A DNA stretch of 64,000 bases, from positions 566,323 to 630,322 of the forward strand of contig MU270040.1 in the NCBI GenBank assembly GCA_021432635.1, written 5' to 3'. This document shows positions 55,705 through 64,000 of this stretch, one piece after another. This DNA comes from Thozetella sp. PMI_491. Taxonomy: Eukaryota > Ascomycota > Sordariomycetes > Chaetosphaeriales > Chaetosphaeriaceae. Numbering within the stretch: position 1 is the first letter of the stretch; each line of letters starts with the position of its first letter. Both the position numbers and the translations under genes were made by a program. The notes under the pieces are model-generated. The model was given only the letters and a program-made list of their open reading frames with translations, did no database searches and was not told the DNA's origin.

Positions 55705-57743
55705 ATGGCTGACAGTCTGCCGGCCTTCGCGCCATTCCCCTCAGCAGCGTTGAGGGATCATATTCCTCCCGACGAGTGGATCGCCTGCCTGGATTCCTGG
55801 GTGACCCTTGTGGACGGACATCTCTCCCTTTCAGAGTCCAAATCCTCCGCCTCCCTCAAAGACGAGTCTCTACCCGTCTTCCTTGCTCTCTTCGTCGAGG
55901 AGACCGCCCGGGGTGGCGCCAACGTTCTTGGGTCATCTCCAGCGGCGAGGAAGCTCCTGAAGGACAGCTACCTGTTGGTACGTATTCTACACGTAACGGT
56001 GCAGCCACTGCACCACGGCTCAGCCGGTTCAGGCCTAATGGGCTGCAGATAGCGAGACTTCTCCAGCAAAATGCGCCTCCTCGTGGGCTGGTGCAATGGG
56101 AGTTCTTATCTGATCTGAGCCACCTCTATGGCAAAAAGAGGGCCGAGGTGGTCCTCTCCTCTCTCTCCAAAGCCAGCCAAGCGAGTCTGGACTCATCCCT
56201 CGCGAGCCTTAAGAAGGACCTTATCAAGGATCTCGATGCTGGAATCAACGGTGACCTGAAGGCCGTCGAAGAGCGGCTAGATCGCATCAACCACCTGATC
56301 CATGTCTCCCCGCAGACAGCCGAGTTCTTTCTGGCCGGCAGCGACTTCCTCGACGGCCTGATAAACTGCTACAAGGTCATGAACCCCCCACTGAGGAAGG
56401 CCATCATCAGCATGACCTACCTCTGTCTCATCGGCCTGGTCGGAGATCAGTCGCCGAAGTTCTCCATGCTAACGGATCAGCTCTATTCGCTCAAGGCGGC
56501 AGCCGAGTCGCATAAGGCCGGCCCGCTGAACGCCAACGACTCGCTCGTCGCCGAGCTTGTCACAGCCACTCCTCTCATCCAGCAAGTCGAGCACAAGCTG
56601 GAGGCTGCAGGCTCGTCGACGACCAGGGCCAAGGGCATTCTGAAGGATCTTGCTGCTTTCCGGAAACCCGGCGGCATGCAGAAGCCAAAGAGATTCATCA
56701 AGCGGAAGATTGACAAGGGCAAGCGCGTCGAGCTGGTGGATCACTCTGCGATCCAACACGAGATGCACGTACATCGCATGAGCCAGATTACTCAGGTCCA
56801 AGACTTGTTCCCCGAGCTTGGGTCTGGGTTTGTTTCCAAGCTCCTGGACGAATACGAGGATGATAACGAGCAAGTTATCGCTCATCTCCTGGACAATTCA
56901 TTGCCTGCCCATCTTCAAGATGCCGACCGCAGCGAAGGGCTCGACACGGCAGAGCCGCCGCGCGACCTCGCGCCGCGCCCAACGCCCCCGCAGATGCCGA
57001 CGCGCCGCAACGTATTCGATAATGACGAGCTGGACAGGCTCGACATGGACGTCTCTAAGCTCCACATCGGCAAGCGCGGCGCCGACCGCACTGCAGACGA
57101 CGTGCTTGCGGACAGGTCTACCGCGCCGAACAAGGCCGCCATTCTCTCAGCCTTGGCCGCGTTCGACTCGGATGACGACGAGCGTGACGATACGTATGAT
57201 GCTGAGGACGTGGGCGGCACTGTAGATGCTGCGGCCGAGGATCTCTCCGAGGGCAGCGAAGAGACGCTCTTCCGTGCCTTCCAGAGCAACCCAAAACTCT
57301 TCGATCGGGATCAAGCGACGAGGAAGGCAGCGACCCGCACGCGCCTGAAGGACGAGACTGGCATGACGGACGAGGCGATCGAGGGGTGGGCGTTGATGCT
57401 CTCACGCAACCCGGCGCAGCGGAAGAGGCTAGAGGCGCGATACAGCCAGTGGAGTGGCGAGCAGGTGGAGCTGGCCAGCACAGCCTGGCGCGCAAACGCA
57501 GATTCGGGCGCCGAGGACTCGGAGGCAGATGCCAACAGGCCCGCCTTCCGGGGAGGACGCGGCAGAGGCCGGGGGCATGGCCGGGGGGGCGGCCGCGGGG
57601 GCGGCGACGTCGCCGGGCCGACTGGGGAGCAGACTACCGAGACGGCGCGCCGGCGAAAGGAAGCTAGCAAGGGAAGCCGGGCGAACCACAACCGCCGCGA
57701 CCAGCGAGCGCGCAAGATGGCCAGAGGCGGGTTCCCCGGCTGA
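55705..57743 (+). CDS. CUE3: CUE-domain protein Cue3 / ASCC2-like (ribosome quality trigger)
   Basis: About 655 aa. Exons are 55705-55977 and 56049-57743; the 71-nt intron (GTACGT...GCTGCAG) is in phase 0. The N-terminal two thirds are helical, as in ASCC2 (PPDEWIACLDSWVTLVDGHL, WEFLSDLSHLYGKKRAEVVL, SDFLDGLINCYKVMNPPLRK, ISMTYLCLIGLV). The CUE ubiquitin-binding domain is at about residues 338-382: QVQDLFPELGSGFVSKLL and NEQVIAHLLDNSLP, with the key FP and LL present. An acidic, disordered segment follows, then an Arg/Gly-rich tail (GGRGRGRGHGRGGGRGGG) that probably binds RNA. In yeast, Cue3 (Rqt3) works with Slh1 and Rqt4 to split collided ribosomes marked by ubiquitin on uS10, the product of the divergent neighbour. 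Confidence 0.9.
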
Positions 57744-57943
57744 GCGGAGCTTGGGCCGTGCCGGAAATCTCGTGGGACGCTCATCGGGTGATCAATGGGG
57801 CTGTATAATCATTTTAGATGTTCAACCTCGTGGCAGTGGCCTGAGTTCTACAAGCCTCGCACATGGATTGTATAGTATGAACTGCGCCACCTCCGGCCCG
57901 GCGGTCTGCACGGCGCAACAGTCCACTAGGACCTCGCCAACTC

Positions 57944-59434
57944 CTATGCAATGCCCTGTGACGTCTGTGACTTCTTCTCTATCCTAAATACCTCAAACTC
58001 AGCTCCGCTGTGTACCCGCTGAGCGTTCAAGTGATGCAGCTTTTCCCGATAATCGAAATCGGAGACGTAACATCCTTTCAGCCACCTCTCCCCCGTCGCC
58101 GTATTGAACTGATTCCGCCCATGCATGACACGCAGGTTGTCAAACACGACACATTCACCGGGCTTCATCTTGTACTCAAACATGTTTTCCGGCGCCGATA
58201 TCTCGGCCTCCAGCTCCCGGGCCGCTTCCTTCCACTCCAGCAGTGCCTCCTCGTCCATTGAGCCGGCTATCGGGAGTTGGAACGAGCCCTGGAACGGCGG
58301 GGACCAGTTGACACGCTCCAGTCTTTGCTTTCCGTCCACCACTATGGTCGCGAGCTGCCGCCAGTAGCTATTCCCGTCCTTGTGGTACTCAAAAGTCGGC
58401 TGCGCCTCCAGGAGGGCTTCGAATAGGTCGGGCTCCTCGCGGCGGAGCACTTCGGCGGCGCGAAAGGCATCTGCGAAGATCGACTCGCCACCGTCGCAGC
58501 TGTTGGCCAGGCAGTGGAGGAACTGGATGCGCGGCGAATTCGGGAGGTACATCAAGTCGGCGTGCAGGCCCAGGAACTGCGACGTGTAGGCGATATTCTC
58601 GGCGTTGGGCTTCGACACCACGTCGAATGTGCGTCCGTAGAAGGTCTCCTGGATGGGTCCCATCTGGGCCGCGATGTCCTCGACCGCCGTCTCCGAATGG
58701 GGCGCGCCCGTCACGAAGAGCAATCCTGTCTGCTGGAAGGCGTGCATGGCCTGCCAGAACGCCGGACCCCCCTCGGTCCAGTCTTGAAACGACACCCGAC
58801 ACCGCGGCTGGAGCTCGGCGAACTCCTTCTGTGTCCACTCCACTGGCTTGATGTCCCGGAAGTCTCTCCTCGCGGCCGATGAGCTCAGCCCCGCTCGCCA
58901 CCTCGATACCTCGGCAGCACTCCACGTCGAAACGTGCGAGCTTGCGCCGTGCGGTGCGCCGGGGCCCCACACTACCCTGAGAGATCCGTCCTCGCTGACC
59001 TCGGCGCTCTCGCACGCCGGGTTGTCCGGCACCACAGTGCTCGAGAAGGAGCGCTGGCCCGAGTCTGGATCTCGGCAGAGCGGGCATAGGCAGTGGTCGC
59101 GCAGCCAGAAGGCAGGCACATTGAGGATGCGCTGCTTCTGTTTGCCGTCTAGCTCTATTCTCAGTGACCCCTTCTCGTTGATTGCTTTGGATTCGATCGA
59201 GACGTGTTTCAGCTTCCAGTCATGACCGACTGGCTGGGCGGGCGTAGGTGTTCTTCTCGGCGTACTAGTTGGACGGGTGCCTACCGGGGTGGCCGCGTCC
59301 GAGTAGAAGCGCACATTGCCATGACGAGGTCGAGGGAGGGAGCATCGGTGAGGACGACGTGCTGCGAGGCTAAGATTCAAGCGTGAAGTGAGGAGACGAG
59401 CGATCGGGGCACCTGCCCGGCCAGACAGCATCAT
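57944..59434 (-). CDS. Gamma-butyrobetaine dioxygenase-like enzyme (carnitine synthesis)
   Basis: A mitochondrial Fe(II)/2-oxoglutarate dioxygenase of about 496 aa, single exon. The first in-frame ATG is at 59434 (a second ATG follows at once). Residues 1-45 are Arg/Ser/Leu-rich without acids, a likely mitochondrial presequence. An N-terminal zinc-binding domain has FWLRDHCLCPLCRDPDSGQR with Cys at about 115, 117 and 120. The TauD/TfdA double-stranded beta-helix core carries the iron ligands His291 and Asp293 (LGLHADLMY) and His438 (VMHGRNQF), plus a probable 2-oxoglutarate-binding Arg (GERWLKGCYV). The phrase IQFLHCL...GGESIFADAF separates it from trimethyllysine dioxygenase and fits gamma-butyrobetaine hydroxylases. 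It would catalyse the last step of carnitine synthesis. Fungi often carry several homologues, so the exact substrate is inferred. Confidence 0.82.
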   Translation of the reverse strand: MMLSGRAGAPIARLLTSRLNLSLAARRPHRCSLPRPRHGNVRFYSDAATPVGTRPTSTPRRTPTPAQPVGHDWKLKHVSIESKAINEKGSLRIELDGKQKQRILNVPAFWLRDHCLCPLCRDPDSGQRSFSSTVVPDNPACESAEVSEDGSLRVVWGPGAPHGASSHVSTWSAAEVSRWRAGLSSSAARRDFRDIKPVEWTQKEFAELQPRCRVSFQDWTEGGPAFWQAMHAFQQTGLLFVTGAPHSETAVEDIAAQMGPIQETFYGRTFDVVSKPNAENIAYTSQFLGLHADLMYLPNSPRIQFLHCLANSCDGGESIFADAFRAAEVLRREEPDLFEALLEAQPTFEYHKDGNSYWRQLATIVVDGKQRLERVNWSPPFQGSFQLPIAGSMDEEALLEWKEAARELEAEISAPENMFEYKMKPGECVVFDNLRVMHGRNQFNTATGERWLKGCYVSDFDYREKLHHLNAQRVHSGAEFEVFRIEKKSQTSQGIA

Positions 59435-59986
59435 GAGGCCGGTGAACCAGAGGATGAGGAGCAGGTTTCGCAAGGGCGACGGCCAATTGCGACAGCTCGA
59501 GGGGATGGACGCAACTCCGACGCTTTCTGGGAAGCGGGAGGCGGGCGGGCGGGCGGCGCAGATTCAACGGCCCTTGTACTCGTGCATGTGATGGGCCGGA
59601 CGGAGGGAAGCTTGAGTATGGCGTGCGGTGGATGAGGGGAGCTAAGGCCGACGAAGGTGGGGGAGCTTTGGAGCTCTGTTGCCTCGGGTCGGGACCCCGC
59701 CATTCTCATACGACTCCCCCACCTCTGACGGCTGAAGCCACTACGGAGTAGGTACCGGAGCGACCTAAGCGCCGCTGAATAAAGGCGCCCCCTGGCAATT
59801 CTAGGCAGGAGTCAGCACTTTATCTACAGGACCAACAGCCCTTCGGCACTCAAGTGCAGCTTTGACTATAATCAGAAGCAGGCAGCACAACGTTGCCACG
59901 GAGCATGTTTCACGTATTCGCTGACTTTCTTTTTCTTCTTTCCTTGTTCTTAACTCTTATTTTATTTACATGGTTGTCTCGGAGGC
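59435..59986. other. Intergenic region
   Basis: Upstream of the dioxygenase and downstream of the NmrA-like gene, both on the minus strand. No gene seen. The left part is GC-rich promoter DNA; around 59800-59970 it becomes AT-richer, as expected for the 3' UTR of the NmrA-like gene. Confidence 0.5.
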
Positions 59987-61018
59987 CTAAGCACTGCGAG
60001 ACTGGAGGTAATCCCTGACCGCAGCACGGAGGTCGGTGTGGGGAAGCCCTAGAAGCTTGTTGCTCATCTGCTCCTCCTTGAGCGCGTGGTTCTGCCCATC
60101 GCGGAAGTTGAAGATTGTCAGGAAGTTCAGGAAGGCGCTGTGGTCGCCCTTGGCCAGCTTCTCGCGGCCGTCCTTCTCGATGTCAGCGGTGCTAACGCGC
60201 GTCACGTCGAACTTGGTGCCCGTCTCCTCCTCGAAGGCCTTGAGCAGCTGGTTCTGCGTGGTGGTGAGCTCGACCACCTCGAGATACTTGTTGGCCGTCT
60301 CGGCCTCGTGTTGCAGCACTGCCACCACCGCCTTGCCGACGTAGGGCAGTGATGTGGCTGAGAAAGGCTCATCGCCGGAGTCCATGATCCGTGCTGTCTT
60401 GTCCTTGGGATTAATGCCCAAGCTGCCGTAATCCAGCCCCTGAATTCGGGCATTAGAATCCACTGGCATTGCTACATGAAATTCCAGTAAGAAGAGAACT
60501 CACCCAATCGAAAAAGAGGCTCGTTGTGATGCCAGTATAAGTCAGGCTCGGGTTCTCCTTCGCTTTCTCCATGACATAATCCATCGCCACCTTCTTGCCC
60601 GATATCATGGCGCTCAGGGTGGGATCCGGGTTTGTGCGTGTGTTATGGCCGAACTCAGAGGGGATAAGCCTCTTCACGCCTGCCGCCACCGCGGCATCTG
60701 CGATGGGGTTCTGGCTGCTCAGGGCCGCCACGGTCCCGACTGTGGACACGACCGCATCTTGGCCCGCGAAGGCGGCCGTGAGCGACGGAACGGAGGCCTC
60801 ATCGGCCTTGCGCACTGCAACGCCAGAAGGGAAGGTTGACGTGGAAGACTCCCGAGTGACAGCTGTGACGTTGAAGCCAGCCGCCAGAAGGGCCTTGACG
60901 ACTTCCTTGCCGACGCTGCCAGAAGCCTAGCAGAGAGGTGTGTTAACCGACGATATCTGCAGAATTAGAAGCTATAGGAAGCACTCACGCCAATAACGGC
61001 AACGTTCTTGATAGCCAT
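59987..61018 (-). CDS. NmrA-like / isoflavone-reductase-type NAD(P)-binding protein
   Basis: An atypical short-chain dehydrogenase of about 301 aa. Exons are 61018-60989 (30 nt), 60926-60504 and 60439-59987, all phase 0 with GT-AG ends. The tiny first exon supplies MAIKNVAVIG, and the join completes the dinucleotide-binding motif VIGASGSVGKEV (GxxGxxG). The rest is typical: VTRESSTS at the cofactor-specificity loop, GQDAVVSTVGT, AAGVKRLIPSEFGHNT, LTYTGITTSLFFDWGLDYGS and PYVGKAVVAVLQ. The usual SDR catalytic Tyr-x3-Lys is replaced by the isoflavone-reductase-like Lys region (SGKKVAMDYV). Fungal members act as small-molecule reductases or as NADP(H)-sensing regulators; which applies here is not decidable. 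Confidence 0.9.
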
Positions 61019-62160
61019 GGTGTTCTGATGAGCAGCAAGAGGTGTGACTAGTGGATGAGGTAGCGCAGGTCCGTGTATGGTCTTCTGAACGGCGCCCCAG
61101 GAGATCCGGCCACCACGGAGGAATCCTGAAGCTTATATAGACACGGCCATCCACAGGAACATATTAGTGACGCCAGGCTGAGCCGCATTGGGGGACCGCC
61201 TTGCCCGGTCCGGAGTGTAGCACTCTGTGTTTCGAGCATCGGTCCTGGGGACGGACCAGCAGTGTTGATTAGTTGGACTATGTTGCAGTGGCTTCATCTG
61301 TTGTCTTTACATAAATCGCAAGGACATTCACAAATAATGCGCCAGCTTCGCAGAATTTACTGTCCTGCCTCAAGGAGATGGCGCAATGGGCTGTGGGTTT
61401 CACAGTGCCACTAGCCAGAACTCAGATGCCAATCTAGGAAATTTTGTGCAAAGATTCAGGTACGGACTAGCCAAGCCCCATTACTCAGCCGCTTGCGAGT
61501 TTTTGACTGCTGAGCAAGCTCGTCCGCTCGTTCGGTCGAAACTCTCTGCCCTGCCGGTTCGCTTGGGCTGCTTGGCATATGAGAGATCATCTCAAGGTTT
61601 CTGTGGAGAGTATGTAGGTAGCGCCTGGCGAGCGATAATGATGACTATTTCTACCATGGAATTGGGGGACACCAGTTCACGACGGGAAGATGGTTTGCCC
61701 GCCCTGTGGATCTCGCATCTAAGCTCGCACCCCTGCTAGTATCGTATGTTGACTTCCCTGAAATAGGTATGCAGGATATGGACGGACGCGTGTTTGGAAG
61801 GCCCAATATCCAAAAAATTCTGCTTCAACCAAACACCAACACTAGTGGTGTCCACAAATCTAACTTCACAGTAAGTTTGGGTAGAACTCTATTGCCCACG
61901 AGACCTCATCTCCGCTTCCACTGTCTAAGCCTATTCTTTGCATCCATCTGCATCTTACACCTCCCTCGTCTGTGCACCAGAAGACACCTTTGCTGATTCG
62001 ACATAGGAAAGAATAGAAAGCTGTACGGTTGTACTAGCATGGGTGTGTGTTCGTGTGATTCGTGGGGTGGTTCCGCCGCGTATGACAAAAGAAACAATTC
62101 GTGCAGCGTGTGCTCATAGCATGAGGGAAAGCACCCTCATCTGGTGCGTTATGGTTTAGC
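61019..62160. other. Intergenic region
   Basis: Between the NmrA-like gene's start and the small membrane-protein gene's stop. No gene recognised; the frames are short and lack family features. The first ~120 bp should hold the NmrA-like promoter and leader. Confidence 0.5.
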
Positions 62161-62521
62161 TCATCGGCGGCGGCGGCGTGTCGGCCTTCCCATCCTCCCC
62201 GCCCAGCACAGCAGCCAGACTAGGATGATGACCCCGATGAGCGTCCCGATGACGATCCCAGCAATGGCACCGCTGTTCCCAGTCAGCTATGAACAACGAC
62301 TATCCAACATTCGGCGTTGTCACGTACGGACTCAAGTAATTGGGATCTGCATAGTACGGCCCCGGGGCCCAGCCGTACCTCTCGGACAGCGGAGGGGCGC
62401 CGTCGAGCGCAATGGTGGACAGGTTGCGCTCATTGAGATCCGAAAGCACCGGGGAAGTAACCGAGAGCACTGGAAGACATCCAAACAGTAGAAACAATCT
62501 GAGCAATAGAATCGCGATCAT
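62161..62521 (-). CDS. Small single-pass membrane protein, unknown function
   Basis: About 101 aa, family not recognised. Exons are 62521-62328 and 62272-62161; the 55-nt intron starts GTACGT, has a GCTGAC branch and ends AACAG. Residues 1-22 form a signal peptide (MIAILLLRLFLLFGCLPVLS). A ~45-residue external part with one N-x-S/T site (NLST) and a Tyr/Pro-rich stretch (YGWAPGPYYADPNYLSP) follows. A transmembrane helix (AIAGIVIGTLIGVIILVWLL) ends in CW, then a short basic tail (GRMGRPTRRRR). The layout is a type I membrane protein. It is too small for most search methods to score well. The next gene (+) starts 1.36 kb away. Confidence 0.6.
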
Positions 62522-63882
62522 GGTAAGCGAGGACTCGACAGTGGCGCAACGGTGGTCGCAGATCAGAACAGGAATGCGAAGCGAGCCAAACTGAATGGCT
62601 CGCAGTCTTATACCCGACGACGCATAACCACCTCTCTTATCTCTGGATAGGTTCTGTCACCAAAGAAAACAAAGCCGGCTGGGGCGAAGGCTGGAGTGCA
62701 ACGGCTGTCTTGACGACAGCCGCCATCCTACCGGACAACGCTGCTTGGCCCCAATGGCATGCACCAACCGAATGTGTCAAGGCGGATTCAGGGAATTCAA
62801 TGGACCCTGTTTTGGGGTGGCTAGATGTTTGTTTGTGCCTTTTTGTTGGTTGTAGCACCCAAGTGGTTGGGAATTGGTTTACCAGCCGGCCGGTTTCCGA
62901 GGCCGTCTCCGAGATTGGGGATGCCGACTTTATCCAGACACATCAGCCGGCGTGTGTATATATGTCAGCTGACTATACACTAGTTTAAGCCTCTATTCGA
63001 TCACAATTGTCCATGTAAATAGTGTACAATGGCGTGCGAGTGCCTTCGGCGCAGGGTCATCGCTCTCCACATTGGATGAGTTAGGCCCCAGCAACGTGGT
63101 CTTCGGCGAATCGTAAGCCCAAGATGGTTCGCAGCTCCTACCCAAACAAGACTCGGCTTAGGGAGACCCATGGCTGTATTCATTGCTTTGCCAGACTGAC
63201 ATAATGATGTAACCCCGTGGTAATTCACTGGCTTCATTCGGGCGCTACCACTTACCCCGATCAGACTAGCTTGTCAGCGACAGCCTGAAGCTGCTAGTCC
63301 TGGGGATGCATGCAAATCGAAATGCAGTACCGCCAACGGAAATATATACATGCAAAATAAAGGCCAACATTTTAAATGCCTAGCTAGATATATCGGTTCG
63401 AGCCGATCGTCGGGCCACAGATGACACCTTTGTCCTAACCTGGCATTAGCTCTCTGCATGTCGGAGCCGTGCTGCGCGCATTTCGGCATAGTCATCTAAT
63501 ACAGCTTCAGAGGTACCTCTGCTGCGACGTTCTTGGGTGTGATAGGATCGCCGAGTTTGCCACCACCGCGCTCACTACACACCAGAACATCCTGCAAGCT
63601 CCAAAACGCCTTCGCATTTGAGAACCGCCGTGTTCTTGCCGGTGCAATACAAGCCGTCATGGGGGCTTGGCTGCTTAACTCGTGTTGAAGACTCGGCGTG
63701 AGGTGAGAGATGCAGAGCAGGGCTATCAATGTGCACTGACTTACCTTATCTATGGGGAATGAGCTCGCTAAATGTATATTAAGAGAAGGCATCGATCCTG
63801 TCAGCGGCGTCTATCATCGGTTCATGGGTCATTGGTTTTCTATTCGAGTTACTCTCAACTAAGGACCTGCTCAAAAATCAAT
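62522..63882. other. Divergent intergenic region
   Basis: Between the small membrane-protein gene (-) and the truncated secreted-protein gene (+). No gene recognised. It includes a 27-bp imperfect palindrome at 62954-62980 around the perfect core GTCAGCTGAC. Both promoters must lie here. Confidence 0.5.
62954..62980. repeat. Imperfect 27-bp palindrome
   Basis: The core GTCAGCTGAC (62964-62973) is a perfect palindrome. It is flanked by GTGTATATAT on the left and TATACAC on the right, which pair except for three extra bases. It could be a dimeric protein-binding site or chance. Confidence 0.5.
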
Positions 63883-64000
63883 ATGAAGTCTACTTTTGTC
63901 TCGTCCCTTCTGGCCGTTTTAGCCTTTGCTTGTGGCTCTTCTGCCACGCGCTTGCATCCACCGAAGCCAGATCTTACGTATCTCTACACTGTCAACATCA
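63883..64000 (+). CDS. Start of a secreted protein (cut by window edge)
   Basis: The frame opens at ATG 63883 and runs past the window end, so only about 39 residues are visible. They begin with a clear signal peptide (MKSTFVSSLLAVLAFACGSS, then ATRLHPPKP) and continue DLTYLYTVNI. The mature start resembles small secreted DUF3237-type proteins, but this is a weak impression from ten residues. The partial status is due to the edge, not to damage. Confidence 0.6.
   Translation, partial: MKSTFVSSLLAVLAFACGSSATRLHPPKPDLTYLYTVNI

Noticed and set aside
48548-61018. P450 plus NmrA-like reductase as a secondary-metabolite cluster
   Set aside because: They are separated by nucleoporin, ribosomal and quality-control genes, and no backbone synthase is present.

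Overview
The window is nuclear DNA of a filamentous ascomycete (Pezizomycotina), most likely a sordariomycete. Genes are intron-poor, with short introns of about 50-110 nt that carry CTAAC/CTGAC-type branch sites. Coding DNA is GC-rich. Typical fungal families are present: a Zn2Cys6 regulator, a hybrid histidine kinase, an OPT peptide transporter, an MCT-like MFS carrier, a Ser/Thr/Pro-rich cell-surface protein and a CCCH/FG nucleoporin. I identified 22 protein genes, the last cut by the window edge. I found no convincing tRNA, rRNA, CRISPR array or intact mobile element. Exon structures below were read by hand from splice signals, reading frame and family expectation.

Layout. 1-2.2 kb: no recognisable gene. 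2.2-4.7 kb (-): Zn2Cys6 transcription factor. 5.7-6.6 kb (+): EI24/RRT8-like membrane protein. 7.8-12.4 kb (+): giant secreted mucin-like protein. 13.8-15.4 kb (+): MFS monocarboxylate-type transporter. 15.7-16.4 kb (-): unknown 198-aa protein. 17.9-21.4 kb (+): hybrid histidine kinase. 22.2-25.0 kb (-): OPT transporter with a 9-nt microexon. 27.1-28.5 kb (-) and 28.9-29.6 kb (+): divergent eIF3e and mitoribosomal mL49. 30.2-33.4 kb (-): ARID subunit of SWI/SNF. 33.4-39.5 kb: 6 kb without a recognisable gene. 39.5-40.5 kb (+): EVE/THYN1-like protein. 40.7-42.0 kb (-): UTP6. 42.5-45.8 kb (+): CWH43. 46.1-47.4 kb (-): secreted GH5. 48.5-50.3 kb (-): cytochrome P450. 51.9-54.1 kb (+): NUP42-like nucleoporin. 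54.6-55.0 kb (-) and 55.7-57.7 kb (+): divergent uS10 and Cue3/ASCC2. 57.9-59.4 kb (-): gamma-butyrobetaine dioxygenase-like. 60.0-61.0 kb (-): NmrA/isoflavone-reductase-like. 62.2-62.5 kb (-): small single-pass membrane protein. 63.9 kb to the edge (+): start of a secreted protein.

How the genes relate. The stretch from 27 to 58 kb is rich in housekeeping genes for translation, ribosome assembly and RNA export (eIF3e, mL49, UTP6, NUP42, uS10, Cue3) plus chromatin and GPI-anchor remodelling. The flanks carry accessory or environmental genes (regulator, surface mucin, transporters, sensor kinase, GH5, P450, reductase). No secondary-metabolite backbone enzyme is visible, so nothing supports a biosynthetic cluster. 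The most interesting arrangement is the divergent uS10-Cue3 pair. In yeast, uS10 is the 40S protein ubiquitylated at collided ribosomes, and Cue3 is a ubiquitin-binding subunit of the complex that acts on it; here they share one intergenic region. Other notable items are the 9-nt microexon, two likely GC-AG introns and the modular surface protein.
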